Assembly: GCF_032670585.1 (NCBI RefSeq)
Contig: NZ_JAVQHL010000002.1
Span: 992,001-1,056,000, forward strand
DNA from: Ostreiculturibacter nitratireducens
GTDB lineage: Bacteria; Pseudomonadota; Alphaproteobacteria; Rhodobacterales; Rhodobacteraceae
Reading direction: 5' to 3'
DNA: 64,000 nucleotides
How positions within the stretch are numbered: position 1 is the stretch's first letter; each line of letters opens with the position of its first letter. This document shows positions 45,883-58,770 of this stretch, piece after piece. The position numbers were made by a program, and so were the translations under genes. The notes below the pieces were generated by a model. It had not been told where the DNA came from. It made no database searches and worked only from the letters and a program-made list of their open reading frames with translations.

Positions 45883-46822
45883 CCTCGACCGAAGCAAGGA
45901 AGCGTTCCGCGTCGAGCGCGGCCATGCAGCCCATGCCCGCCGAGGTCACGGCCTGGCGATAGACATGGTCGGTCAGGTCGCCCGCAGCGAAAACGCCGGG
46001 GATCGAGGTCTCGGTCGTGCCGGGCTTCACCTTGACGTAGCCACCGTTGTGCAGCTCGAGCTGGTCATTCACGAGCTCTGAGGCCGGCGCATGGCCGATC
46101 GCTACGAAGAAGCCCGCGCAGGGAACGTCGGTCGTTTCGCCGGTGTCGACGTGCTTGGCGCGGACAGCGGTGACGCCCAAGGGCTGTTCGGTGCCGAGCA
46201 CTTCCTCGACGGTATGGTTCCAGAGAATCTCGACCTTCGGGTTCTTGAACAGGCGCTCCTGCATGATCTTTTCCGCGCGCAACGAGTCGCGGCGGTGGAT
46301 CAGCGTGACCTTGGTGGCGAAGTTCGTCAGGAACAGCGCCTCCTCCACGGCGGTGTTGCCGCCGCCGATCACCACGACCTCCTTGCCGCGGTAGAAGAAC
46401 CCGTCGCAGGTCGCGCAGGCCGAGACGCCGAAGCCCTTGAACTTCTCTTCGGAAGGAAGGCCCAGCCACTTCGCCTGGGCGCCGGTGGCGAGGATCACGG
46501 CGTCCGCGGTGTAGGTCGTTCCGGTGTCGCCCTTCGCGGTGAAGGGGCGCTTCGAAAGGTCGAGAGAGCTGATGATGTCGGACACGACCTCGGCGCCCAT
46601 CGCCCTGGCATGCTCCTCCATCCGGGACATGAGTTCGGGGCCCATGACTTCCTTGTCGCCGGGCCAGTTTTCGACCTCGGTCGTGATCGTCAGCTGCCCG
46701 CCGGGCTGGATCCCCTGGATCAGGACCGGTTCGAGCATCGCGCGGGAGGCATAGACCGCGGCCGTGTAGCCTGCCGGGCCGGAGCCGATGATCAGAACCT
46801 TCGTGTGCCGAGTGTCGCCCAT
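45860..46822 (-). CDS. trxB: Thioredoxin reductase
   Basis: 320 residues. FAD-binding GSGPAGYTAAVYASRA, the redox centre ACATCDG at 136–139, NADPH-binding VIGGGNTAVEEALFL and VFAAGDLTDHVYRQ near the end are all in place. It reduces thioredoxin with NADPH in the cytosol. Two ATGs are possible; GGAGG is seven bases before ATG 46822 but only one base before the upstream one, so I choose 46822. It is divergent from an Lrp-type regulator, and its 3' end overlaps the hxlR-type gene. Confidence 0.97.
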   Translation of the reverse strand: MGDTRHTKVLIIGSGPAGYTAAVYASRAMLEPVLIQGIQPGGQLTITTEVENWPGDKEVMGPELMSRMEEHARAMGAEVVSDIISSLDLSKRPFTAKGDTGTTYTADAVILATGAQAKWLGLPSEEKFKGFGVSACATCDGFFYRGKEVVVIGGGNTAVEEALFLTNFATKVTLIHRRDSLRAEKIMQERLFKNPKVEILWNHTVEEVLGTEQPLGVTAVRAKHVDTGETTDVPCAGFFVAIGHAPASELVNDQLELHNGGYVKVKPGTTETSIPGVFAAGDLTDHVYRQAVTSAGMGCMAALDAERFLASVEATEPVPA

Positions 46823-46919
46823 TGCCATGCCTCCAATCCGTTCCGCGCCGATATAGTCGGCCCAGCGGCCGGGGAAAAGCCCCGGGACGCGAGGCTTCAC
46901 GGGGTCCTGTATTGAAAAC

Positions 46920-46947
46920 TTGCGCAGACGCGAAATATTATTGCGCA
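46920..46947. promoter_or_regulatory. Direct repeats in the trxB–lrp intergenic region
   Basis: TTGCGCA occurs at 46920–46926 and again at 46941–46947, 21 bp apart, about two helical turns, flanking the A/T-rich AAATATTA. This spacing puts both copies on one face of the DNA, as expected for a regulator binding as a multimer such as the adjacent Lrp-family protein. Confidence 0.4.
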
Positions 46948-46994
46948 TGCGGCGGTGGAATTGTACTAACCGCACGCAAATCGGAGGGCGCGCG

Positions 46995-47486
46995 ATGCCG
47001 GGAGCGAAACTGGACGAGATTGACCGCAAGATCCTGGCGGAGCTTCAGGCCGACGGGCGGATGACCAACGTGGAACTGGCAAGCCGCGTCGGAATCTCCG
47101 CGCCGCCCTGCCTGCGCCGGGTCCGGACGCTGGAAGAGGCAGGCTACATCCGCGGCTACCACGCCGACGTGAGCCCGCGGGAACTGGGCTTCGAGGTGGC
47201 GGTCTTCGCGATGGTCGGCCTCGACAACCAGTCGGAGGCCGCGCTGTCGGCCTTCGAGGCGCGCTGCCGGGCCTGGCCGCTCGTGCGCGAATGCCACATG
47301 CTGAACGGCGAGATCGACTTCATCCTGAAATGCGTGGCGCCGGACCTGTCCTCGTTCCAGAGCTTCCTGACGGAGGAACTTCTGCGCGCCGATCACGTGG
47401 CGAGCGTCAAGACCTCGCTCGTCATCCGTTGTGCCAAGGACGACCCCGGCGTGCCATTCGAGGTCGTCGAGGAGCGGCTTGGGTAG
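46995..47486 (+). CDS. Lrp/AsnC-family transcription regulator
   Basis: 163 residues. The helix-turn-helix (DEIDRKILAELQADGRMTNV, LASRVGISAPPCLRRVRTLE) is followed by the RAM ligand domain (VAVFAMVGLDNQSEAALSAFE, CHMLNGEIDFILKC). Such proteins respond to amino acids. The gene is divergent from trxB, an arrangement that occurs in other bacteria where an Lrp-type protein controls trxB. ATG start 46995 with CGGAGGG upstream. It ends five bases before the convergent pgeF stop. Confidence 0.92.
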   Translation: MPGAKLDEIDRKILAELQADGRMTNVELASRVGISAPPCLRRVRTLEEAGYIRGYHADVSPRELGFEVAVFAMVGLDNQSEAALSAFEARCRAWPLVRECHMLNGEIDFILKCVAPDLSSFQSFLTEELLRADHVASVKTSLVIRCAKDDPGVPFEVVEERLG

Positions 47487-47491
47487 GCCGC

Positions 47492-48247
47492 CTAGAGCCT
47501 GATCGCCGACAGCAGACGGCCGTAATCCGCCTCGCCCCGGTGCACGGAGCGACGGTAGGAATAGAACCGGTCAGGATCGGAATAGGTGCAGTGGCGCGTC
47601 CACTCGGCCTCGCGCACGCCGGCTTCGCGCAGGCGGTGGAGGCTGAGCCCCGGCAGGTCGAACATCGCGCGGTCGCCCTCGCCCCCGGCGAAGAAACGGT
47701 CGTATTCGGGATCCTCGGCGAGGAAGGCGTCGAGGAACTCGGGGCCCACTTCATATGCGCGTTGGCTGATCGTCGGGCCGATCACGGCCGTGATGTTCCC
47801 CCGTTCGGCGCCAAGCGCCTCCATCGCCGCGATCGTCGATTCCAGAACGCCCGCAAGCGTGCCGCGCCAGCCGGCATGGGCAGCGCCGATGACTCCCGCC
47901 TCGGGGTCGGCGAAGAGGACGGGCTGGCAATCCGCGGTCAGCACCGTCAGGGCAATCCCGAGGGTGCGCGTCACGATCGCGTCGGCCTTCACGCGTTCCG
48001 TGAGCGGTTCTTCGACCGTCACCACATCGGGCGAATGGACCTGGTGCACTCCGACGAGGGCGTCGGGCGGAACCTCAAGTGCCTCAGCAACGCGACGACG
48101 GTTCAGCGCCACCGCCTCGGTCTGGTCGGAAGAGCCATGGCCACAGTTGAGCCCGGCGAAGATCCCGGAGGAAGCGCCTCCCTTGCGCGTGAAGAACCCG
48201 TGGCGGATCGGGCGCAGCGCGGTCGAGGTCAGGATTTCGAGCGTCAT
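47492..48247 (-). CDS. pgeF: Peptidoglycan editing factor PgeF (YfiH/laccase-domain family)
   Basis: 251 residues. HGFFTRKGGASSGIFAGLNCG, VGVHQVHSPDVV, TADCQPVLFADPEAGVIGAAHAGWRG carry the His, Cys, His metal residues of the family. PgeF removes wrongly incorporated L-Ser from UDP-MurNAc in the cytosol; older annotations call it a polyphenol oxidase. It is the last gene of lgt–methyltransferase–pgeF, each pair overlapping by four bases. Confidence 0.92.
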   Translation of the reverse strand: MTLEILTSTALRPIRHGFFTRKGGASSGIFAGLNCGHGSSDQTEAVALNRRRVAEALEVPPDALVGVHQVHSPDVVTVEEPLTERVKADAIVTRTLGIALTVLTADCQPVLFADPEAGVIGAAHAGWRGTLAGVLESTIAAMEALGAERGNITAVIGPTISQRAYEVGPEFLDAFLAEDPEYDRFFAGGEGDRAMFDLPGLSLHRLREAGVREAEWTRHCTYSDPDRFYSYRRSVHRGEADYGRLLSAIRL

Positions 48248-49329
48248 GGCGCGGTCACTGGCTCCAGTCCTGGGGGCGGCGGGCTGCCCTTCGGGTGAAA
48301 GGCCAGCACCTTGAACAGCGCCCCCATCTCGTCAGGGTGGGTGAGGCGACGATGGGCCGCACTATGGCTTCTGAGCCGCTCGCCCTCAAGACCCTGCGCG
48401 AGCCTCTGCGCGCGCGCCGTGATGCCGAGTCGTTCCAGCAAGACGCCCTGCGGCACCATCGCGCTGGCCTCTGCGCCGGCGGCGCGGGCCGCTTCGGCGA
48501 GGGGCTCGAAATCCACATGGGCGGTCAGGTCCGCCTCGCCTGGTTCGGCGAAGGGATCGACGGGCTGGTGGGCCTTCAGTGCCTGGAACGTGTCGCCGAG
48601 GCTGTGCCATCCGCCATAGTCGACGATCAGCGCCGCACCGCCGTGCCGCGCGATTCGTCCCGCGATTCCTGAGGCGGTCGGGATGGCGGCGGGGCAGACC
48701 TCGACGATGTCGCCGTCGCGGGTGTCGGCGATCCTGCGTTCCAGGAACTCGTAACGGGTGAGCGGCGCGAGAGCCGGGGCGAGGTTCCCTTCCTCGTCCA
48801 GCCCGACGACACGCTCCCGCCAGCCGTTGCCTTGACGTTGAAACTGGCGGATCGGGAGGGCATCGAAGAACTCGTTGGCGACGAGGAAGAGCGGAGCTTC
48901 GGGCAGCGTCTCCACCCGGTCGTGGAAGCTGATGCCGGTCCCGGCGAGGGTTTCGCGCTGCCGCGCACGGAGCATTTCGGAGGCTTCGACGAGGTGAACC
49001 CGCGCGGCCTCGGGCATGCAGGGTGCGGCACGGATCGTCCGGAGGATGTCGGCCATCAGCGTGCCTCGCCCGGGGCCGATCTCGGCCAGCGTGAACGGGG
49101 ACGGCGCGCGCTGGTCCAGCCAGCTCTGCGCGAGGCAGAGGCCCAGCATCTCGCCGAACATCTGCGATATTTCCGGGGCGGTGGTGAAATCTCCCCGCGC
49201 CCCGAATGGGTCGCGCGTGGCATAGTAGCCATGCGCCGGATGGATCAGGCATTCCGCCATGTAGTCCGACAGCCGCATCGGGCCGTCGGCCCGGATCCGG
49301 GTGACGAGGAGGCGGCCGAGGTCGTTCAT
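48244..49329 (-). CDS. NDUFAF7-like SAM-dependent methyltransferase (COG1565)
   Basis: 361 residues. ITAEISQMFGE-type PEISQMFGEMLG, the SAM motif LAEIGPGRGTLMADIL, FLVANEFFDALPIRQF and LIVDYGGWHSLGDTFQ are the blocks of the MidA/NDUFAF7 family. The mitochondrial member methylates an arginine of a complex I subunit; the bacterial substrate is not established. ATGA overlaps join it to lgt upstream and pgeF downstream, an arrangement common in Rhodobacterales. ATG start at 49329. Confidence 0.9.
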   Translation of the reverse strand: MNDLGRLLVTRIRADGPMRLSDYMAECLIHPAHGYYATRDPFGARGDFTTAPEISQMFGEMLGLCLAQSWLDQRAPSPFTLAEIGPGRGTLMADILRTIRAAPCMPEAARVHLVEASEMLRARQRETLAGTGISFHDRVETLPEAPLFLVANEFFDALPIRQFQRQGNGWRERVVGLDEEGNLAPALAPLTRYEFLERRIADTRDGDIVEVCPAAIPTASGIAGRIARHGGAALIVDYGGWHSLGDTFQALKAHQPVDPFAEPGEADLTAHVDFEPLAEAARAAGAEASAMVPQGVLLERLGITARAQRLAQGLEGERLRSHSAAHRRLTHPDEMGALFKVLAFHPKGSPPPPGLEPVTAP

Positions 49330-50204
49330 GCCTTCCGGGCGCGGAGCGCGAAGAAGAGGCCCGCGGCGATCATCGGAAGCGACAGAAGCTGACCCATCGA
49401 CAGGCCCCAGCCGGCCCAGTGGATTGCGTATCCCATCGGATTGTCGGCCGCGATGAATTGCGGGTCGGCCTGCCGGAAGAACTCCACGATGAAGCGCGAC
49501 AGGCCGTAGCCGATCAGGAAGACCCCTGTGACGAGGCCCGGACGGTGGAGAGCGCCCCTGCGGATCAGGACCAAGACGACGAGGCCCAGGATCACGCCCT
49601 CCAGCCCCGCTTCGTAAAGCTGCGAGGGGTGTCGCGCGCAGGGTCCCACGATGCCGGGGCAGTCCTGCGCGGCATCGCCCGGGAAGATGACCGCCCATGG
49701 GAGATCCGAGGGGCGGCCCCAGAGCTCGGCGTTGATGAAGTTCGCGATCCGGCCAAGGAGAAGGCCGGGGGCGACTGCGGCGGAGAGCGAATCGGAAACT
49801 TGCATCGCCGGGATGCCGTGGCGCCAGCAGAACCAGAGGCCAGCCACCACGACGCCCAGGAAGCCGCCATGGAAGCTCATGCCCCCCTGCCAGATCTTGA
49901 GGATGTCGAGCGGGTGCGTGAGGTAATAGCCCGGCTGGTAGATCAGAACGAACCCGAGACGCCCCCCGAGGACGACCCCGAGGACGATGGCGGTGAGGAG
50001 TTCTTCGGCGAGTTTGGGTTCCATCGGGGCCTTGCGGCCGGGCCAGAGATGGGGGCGTTTCATCAATTCCACGATGATCCGCCAGCCGACGAGCAGCCCC
50101 GCGATGTAGGCGAGCGCATACCAGCGCAGCGAAAACTCCGTCCCGAAGAGCGGGATGGTGAAGATCTCCGGCCTAAATCCGGGGAATTCGATGACGGCCT
50201 GCAT
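49326..50204 (-). CDS. lgt: Prolipoprotein diacylglyceryl transferase
   Basis: 292 residues with about seven membrane segments. WYALAYIAGLLVGW, GGMSFHGGFLGVVVAG (the catalytic HGGFLG), GRIANFINAELWGRPSD (Lgt signature with Ala in place of the usual Gly) and ARHPSQLYEAGLEG are present. It transfers diacylglycerol to the lipobox cysteine of lipoproteins in the inner membrane. The start at 50204 follows an AAGGAGGG site. It heads the lgt–NDUFAF7-like–pgeF unit and is divergent from the UbiK-like gene. Confidence 0.95.
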   Translation of the reverse strand: MQAVIEFPGFRPEIFTIPLFGTEFSLRWYALAYIAGLLVGWRIIVELMKRPHLWPGRKAPMEPKLAEELLTAIVLGVVLGGRLGFVLIYQPGYYLTHPLDILKIWQGGMSFHGGFLGVVVAGLWFCWRHGIPAMQVSDSLSAAVAPGLLLGRIANFINAELWGRPSDLPWAVIFPGDAAQDCPGIVGPCARHPSQLYEAGLEGVILGLVVLVLIRRGALHRPGLVTGVFLIGYGLSRFIVEFFRQADPQFIAADNPMGYAIHWAGWGLSMGQLLSLPMIAAGLFFALRARKA

Positions 50205-50310
50205 GGAGGGCCCTCCTTTGGGCGCCAAAGAGCGCGGGGCGCGCGCGCTGTCAACCTTGCCCACGGCGCCCGCTGTCGCCATATAGGGGCAAAGCCCGAG
50301 GAGGGAAGCG

Positions 50311-50616
50311 ATGCAAGGCCAGAACAAGTTCTTCGACGACATCTCGCGACTGATGACCAACGCCATGGGCGTGGCTCAGGGTGCCAAGACCGAGGCCGAG
50401 ACGGCCATGAAAGGCTGGGTCGACCGCTGGATGGCCGACCGCGACTTCGTCACGCGCGAGGAATTCGATGCCGTGCGCGCGATGGCCGTGAAGGCACGCG
50501 AGGAGAACGCCGCGCTCGCCGCGCGGGTGGCGGCGCTCGAGGCGGCTCTGGCGGGTGGCAAACCCGCCGCTGCGGAGAAGAAGCCGGCTTCGAGCCGCGC
50601 GAAGAAGACCGACTGA
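50311..50616 (+). CDS. UbiK-like accessory factor (BMFP family)
   Basis: 101 residues. NKFFDDISRLMTNAMGVAQG at the start and the FVTREEFDAVRAMAVKAREENAAL coiled coil match the BMFP/UbiK family, which assists ubiquinone synthesis by UbiJ or UbiB-type complexes in proteobacteria. The C-terminus is Ala/Lys rich (EKKPASSRAKK). GAGG lies before the ATG. The ubiquinone link is by family and not supported by neighbours. Confidence 0.82.
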   Translation: MQGQNKFFDDISRLMTNAMGVAQGAKTEAETAMKGWVDRWMADRDFVTREEFDAVRAMAVKAREENAALAARVAALEAALAGGKPAAAEKKPASSRAKKTD

Positions 50617-50726
50617 GACCACCCGACCAGATTCGGTTCGCCGGCAAATTGCGGCGTGAGGATGATCCGTGGGTATCGCTTGCGGTGCCGGACGCTTCAT
50701 CCACAACTTAGTGTGTGCGCGTCGCA

Positions 50727-50843
50727 TATAAAGCTTTACAGGTCAGCGCCCATGCCCCACCATATCTTGTAAGGGCACGGCGCGGGCAACGCCGGCCCTT
50801 GTAAAACACCCAGCTTCTGGTGGGTCCGCGCCCGCCGGAAGCT
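50727..50843 (+). promoter_or_regulatory. Structured intergenic element upstream of the YbjN-type gene
   Basis: A TATAAA lies at 50727–50732. Two strong hairpins follow: AAGGGC (A) CGGCG / CGCCG GCCCTT at 50771–50800, and AGCTTC-T-GGTGGG / CCCGCC-G-GAAGCT at 50812–50843. Neither is followed by a T-run, and both precede the AAAGG ribosome site of the YbjN gene. They could be a regulated leader or a small RNA; I do not recognise the pattern. Confidence 0.4.
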
Positions 50844-50862
50844 AGAGACAAAGGGGCCGGGC

Positions 50863-51366
50863 ATGTCACTTTCTGAGGATTTCCTTCACACGGACGAGCT
50901 TCACCCGATCGACCTCGTCGAACATATCGCCGAACACCACGAGTGGGATTTCGACCGGGTGACCGAAGACCAGATCGCCATGGCGGTCGAGGGCCAATGG
51001 CGGACCTACTCGATCACGCTGGCATGGTCTCCGCAGGACGAGACCCTTCGGCTCATCTGCACGTTCGAGATGGAGCCGCCGGAAGAAAAGCTTCCCGCCC
51101 TCTACGAACTTCTGAACCGTACCAACGACATGGTCTGGTCCGGCGCCTTCACGTTCTGGGCCGAGCAGCGGCTGATGGTCTGGCGCTACGGCCTCGTGCT
51201 TGCCGGTGGCCAGGTTGCCGGCCCCGAGCAGATCGATCGTTTGATCGTTCAGGCCGTGATGGCGGCTGAACGATTCTACCCTGCCTTCCAACTGGCGGCC
51301 TGGAGCGACAAGACCCCCGAGGAATCGCTGGAGATCGCCATCGCGGAGGCCTACGGAAGGGCCTGA
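50863..51366 (+). CDS. YbjN-domain protein
   Basis: 167 residues. HHEWDFDRVTEDQIAMAVEG, ITLAWSPQDETLRLICTFEM, PPEEKLPALYELLNRTNDM and VLAGGQVAGPEQIDRLIVQAV fit the YbjN family (bacterial sensory-transduction regulator fold, related to secretion chaperones). Its role is not settled. No membrane segment. It lies behind a structured leader and 85 bp before proC in the same direction. Confidence 0.85.
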   Translation: MSLSEDFLHTDELHPIDLVEHIAEHHEWDFDRVTEDQIAMAVEGQWRTYSITLAWSPQDETLRLICTFEMEPPEEKLPALYELLNRTNDMVWSGAFTFWAEQRLMVWRYGLVLAGGQVAGPEQIDRLIVQAVMAAERFYPAFQLAAWSDKTPEESLEIAIAEAYGRA

Positions 51367-51450
51367 TCCCTCTGCGGCGTCCGGCGTCAAAAACGGGTTC
51401 CACTTTTTCCCGCAGTGCGTAATCTTCGCCTCCCGGCGAGGGAGGTTGGA

Positions 51451-52259
<809 letters not shown>

Positions 52260-52263
<4 letters not shown>

Positions 52264-52595
52264 CGATCACATTCGACGATTTCCTCAAGGTAGACATTCG
52301 CGTCGGGCGGATCGTGCGGGCAGAGCCCTTCCCCGAGGCGCGGAAGCCCGCCTACAGGCTCTGGATCGATTTCGGCCCCGAGATCGGCGAGAAGAAAAGT
52401 TCCGCCCAGATCACCAAGCACTACACGCTGGATGAACTCGTCGGGCGGCAGATTCTGGCCGTTGTAAACTTCCCGCCGCGCCAGATCGGGCCGATGAAAT
52501 CGGAGGTGCTGACTCTCGGCGTGCCGGACGAGGACGGAGAGGTCGTGCTGATCGGACCGGGCCATGACGTGCCGCTCGGCGGTCGTCTTTACTGA
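52260..52595 (+). CDS. csaA: CsaA-like tRNA-binding (EMAPII) domain protein
   Basis: 111 residues. FDDFLKVDIRVGRIVRAEPF, KSSAQITKHYTLDELVGRQI and VNFPPRQIGPMKSEVLTLG match CsaA, a dimeric OB-fold protein with tRNA-binding and chaperone-like activity. It is coupled to proC by an ATGA overlap, and nine bases separate it from the dehydrogenase gene. Confidence 0.88.
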
Positions 52596-52604
52596 GGAAA
52601 CGCA

Positions 52605-53558
52605 ATGAAACTCCTGATCACGAGGAACCTGCCCGAGGCTGTTCTGGACGCAGCACGGGCCGAGTTCGATGCGACGGTACGCGATGACACCCGGCCGATG
52701 ACGTCCGAGGAGGCGGCGGCGGCGCTGCGGGACTACGACGCGATACTTCCGACGCTGGGTGATGCGTTCCGCGCGCCGGCCTTCGACGCGGCGCCAGGCG
52801 CTCGCTGCAAGATCCTCGCCAACTTCGGCGTGGGCTACAACCACATCGACGTTGCCGCGGCGCGCGCCGCGGGGATCGAGGTCACGAACACCCCCGGTGC
52901 CGTGACCGACGCGACCGCTGATATCGCGATGGCGCTGATCCTGATGTCGGCGCGCCGTGCGGGCGAGGGCGAGAGGCTCGTCCGTTCCGGCAAGTGGGAG
53001 GGCTGGCATCCGACGCAGATGCTGGGCCTTCACGTCACGGGCAAGACGCTCGGCATCGTCGGCATGGGCCGGATCGGCAAGGCGATCGCACAGCGCTGCC
53101 ATTTCGGATTCGGGATGGAGATCGTGTATTACAACCGGTCTCCGCGGTCCTCGCTCGACCTTCCCGCGCGGCAGCTGGAAACGCTCACCGACGTGATGGC
53201 GGAGGCCGATATCGTCGTGGTCGCCGTGCCGGGCGGTCCGACGACGCACCACCTGATCGGGGCCGAGGAGCTGTCGGCGATGCGGCCGCATGCGCATCTC
53301 GTGAACATCTCGCGCGGCGACGTGGTGAACGAGGCCGCGCTGATCGCCGCGCTGAATGAGCGGCGGATCGGTGGCGCCGGCCTCGACGTTTACGAGTTCG
53401 AGCCGGAGGTGCCTGAGGCTCTGAGACGGCTCGACAACGTCGTGCTGCTGCCGCATCTGGGGACCGCGGCGCTTGAGGTCAGGACGGCGATGGGGATGAT
53501 GGCGGTCGACAACCTGCGCGCCTTCGCGCGCGGCGAGCCGCCCCCGAACCGGGTCTAG
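52605..53558 (+). CDS. D-2-hydroxyacid dehydrogenase (glycerate/hydroxypyruvate type)
   Basis: 317 residues. NAD-binding GIVGMGRIGKAIAQRC, FGVGYNHIDVAAARAAGI, NISRGDVVNEAALIAAL and the catalytic histidine in LLPHLGTAALEVR are as in D-isomer-specific 2-hydroxyacid dehydrogenases of the glyoxylate/hydroxypyruvate (D-glycerate) branch. It reduces 2-keto acids with NAD(P)H. Its stop overlaps the convergent tdk stop by four bases. The precise substrate is not readable. Confidence 0.9.
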   Translation: MKLLITRNLPEAVLDAARAEFDATVRDDTRPMTSEEAAAALRDYDAILPTLGDAFRAPAFDAAPGARCKILANFGVGYNHIDVAAARAAGIEVTNTPGAVTDATADIAMALILMSARRAGEGERLVRSGKWEGWHPTQMLGLHVTGKTLGIVGMGRIGKAIAQRCHFGFGMEIVYYNRSPRSSLDLPARQLETLTDVMAEADIVVVAVPGGPTTHHLIGAEELSAMRPHAHLVNISRGDVVNEAALIAALNERRIGGAGLDVYEFEPEVPEALRRLDNVVLLPHLGTAALEVRTAMGMMAVDNLRAFARGEPPPNRV

Positions 53559-54133
53559 TTTCCGGTCGCTTCCCGCCAGTGGCGGCGGCAGAGCGAGACA
53601 TAGGTCTCGTTCCCGCCGATCTGGACCTGCGCGCCGTCCTTTAGCGCCTTCCCGTCCTCGCCCTTCCTGACCACCATCGTGGCCTTCTTTCCGCAGTGGC
53701 AGATCGTGCGGACCTCGCGCATCTCGTCGGCGAGCGCGAGGAGGGCGGCGGAGCCGGGGAAAAGTTCGCCCCGGAAATCGACGCGGAGGCCATAGCACAT
53801 CACCGGAACGCCGAGGTCGTCGACAGCGCGCGCGAGTTGCCAGACCTGGCCCTTGGTCAGGAACTGCGCTTCATCGAGAAAGACGCAGTCGAGGGCGCCG
53901 GCGGACCTGCGGGCGGCGATCTTTTCGAAGAGGTCCGTCTGGGCGTCGAATGTATCGGCCTCGGCCCCGATCCCGATGCGGGAACCGATCCGGCCGGCGC
54001 CGGCACGGTCGTCAAACCGGGCGGTGAGGAGGTAGGTGGCCATCCCCCGCTCTATGTAGTTGTAGGACGCCTGGAGAAGCAGGGTCGATTTCCCGGCGTT
54101 CATGGTCGAGTAGTGGAAATAGAGCTTGGCCAT
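53555..54133 (-). CDS. tdk: Thymidine kinase
   Basis: 192 residues. P-loop YSTMNAGKSTLLLQ, the catalytic/Walker-B DEAQFL, and the zinc-ribbon cysteines in TICHCGKKA and SLCRRHW are those of type II thymidine kinase. It phosphorylates thymidine in salvage. It shares its end with the dehydrogenase gene, convergently. Confidence 0.96.
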   Translation of the reverse strand: MAKLYFHYSTMNAGKSTLLLQASYNYIERGMATYLLTARFDDRAGAGRIGSRIGIGAEADTFDAQTDLFEKIAARRSAGALDCVFLDEAQFLTKGQVWQLARAVDDLGVPVMCYGLRVDFRGELFPGSAALLALADEMREVRTICHCGKKATMVVRKGEDGKALKDGAQVQIGGNETYVSLCRRHWREATGN

Positions 54134-54303
54134 GGGGGTGCGGTCAGCAGTTGGAGCGAGCAGTCGAATACCGGCGGTTTCGCCGAGCTTTGTCGGGGCC
54201 GCGCCGGCCGGCCCTCAGTTTTTCACTCCGGGCCCGCAAGCGTTGCGTCCGTCTCGGCTGACTACGAAGCGTTCGGGCCCGAAATCGGTCCGCTGGACCG
54301 GTT

Positions 54304-57636
<3,333 letters not shown>

Positions 57637-57666
57637 GTTCGGACCCCCGGACGCAAATTTCTCGGG

Positions 57667-57694
57667 GTTATAGCCATGGAGCGGCTCGGCGCAA
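57667..57694 (-). promoter_or_regulatory. Sigma-70-type promoter of carB
   Basis: On the minus strand TTGCGC (57689–57694) and TATAAC (57667–57672), 16 bp apart. The leader would be only about 25 nt, leaving little room for attenuation. Confidence 0.65.
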
Positions 57695-57969
57695 GAGCGG
57701 AAGGGTGGTGCGAGCGGCCAGCGGCGGCCGGGGCCAGCGCAAAGAGCGCAGGAAGGACGAAAACGCCTGAAAAAGCCTTGGGGCGCTCCGCGGCCGCGTC
57801 GCATCGAATGGCGGGTCGAAGACTGCCCGGCCGCAGAGGAACGCCGGACATCAAGGCGAGAATCGCCGCGATGCGCGGGGCGGTCCCGCAGTCCGCGCGT
57901 TGATTCAGGTCATCGCGGCTCTCTCCTGCCGTGTTAGTTGATTGCCGGTAACGGTCGCGGGGCTCAAGC
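57695..57969. other. Intergenic region between carB and the CPBP gene
   Basis: No gene or clear element beyond the carB promoter. No good promoter for the CPBP gene could be picked, and its ribosome site is weak. Confidence 0.35.
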
Positions 57970-58626
57970 ATGTCGGTGCCGGAGGCAGCCACGAAGGGGA
58001 GGGCACAACTCGCCGCGGAATTCGCGACCCTCTATGTCGTGGTGCCGCTGCTGATGGCTTTCGCGCTTCCGCCCACCACGATGTTTCCCATGCTGTTCGC
58101 CGTCACCCTGGTCGGAATCGCGCTCCTGCACCGGACGCCGGGCTTCAGGTGGCTTGACCTCCTGAAAGGTCGGGTGGACTGGATCATGGTCGCGTTGTTC
58201 GGGCTGAGCTCGCTAGCGGTCGGTTACGCGGTTATCCGTATCATCGCGCCGGGAGCCGAATTCGCGCTGGCGCGTCGGGACCCGGCCCGCTTGGCGATGA
58301 TCTTCCTTCTGTATCCCCTGCTCTCCGCGCTGCCGCAGGAGCTTCTGTTCCGACCGCTCTTCTTCCGACGCTACGCAGCCCTGCTGCCTCGGTGCAGGTT
58401 CGCGATCGTCATCAACGCCGCAGTGTTTTCGCTGGCGCATCTGATGTACTGGAGCTGGATCGTCGCCGTGATGACTTTCGCGGGCGGCCTGGTCTTCGCG
58501 GCCGCCTACGAGTTGCGGCGAAGCTTCCCGTTTGCCCTGGCGCTCCACGCGGTGGCGGGCTGGGCCGTGTTCGGCGTTGGGCTTGGCATCCTCTTCTATT
58601 CCGGCAACGTCGGGAGGCCGTTCTGA
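57970..58626 (+). CDS. CPBP-family (CAAX/Rce1-like) membrane protease homologue
   Basis: 218 residues with about six membrane segments. The three CPBP motifs are present in order: LPQELLFRPLFF, FSLAHLMY, and ALHAVAGWAV. The first motif normally reads EExxxR; here it is QExxxR, so one of the two glutamates is replaced. FxxxH and HxxxA are intact. The change may reduce or alter proteolysis. It is convergent with cfa. Confidence 0.8.
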   Translation: MSVPEAATKGRAQLAAEFATLYVVVPLLMAFALPPTTMFPMLFAVTLVGIALLHRTPGFRWLDLLKGRVDWIMVALFGLSSLAVGYAVIRIIAPGAEFALARRDPARLAMIFLLYPLLSALPQELLFRPLFFRRYAALLPRCRFAIVINAAVFSLAHLMYWSWIVAVMTFAGGLVFAAAYELRRSFPFALALHAVAGWAVFGVGLGILFYSGNVGRPF

Positions 58627-58770
58627 GTGCCTGCGCCACGCGCGAGAACGAGAGGTACCGCGAGTGCGCCGAAGTCCGACCTCGGATGGCGGGTTTCCCT
58701 CGCGGAGGTCGATCCGCAAGCACAGGAGCGCGTCATCGCAGATGCAGAAGGCCGAGGTCTCTTCGGACCG

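Noticed and set aside
50727..50843. 6S RNA or SRP RNA in the region before the YbjN gene
   Set aside because: The conserved SRP loop sequence is absent, and the two separate hairpins do not form the long bulged rod of 6S RNA.
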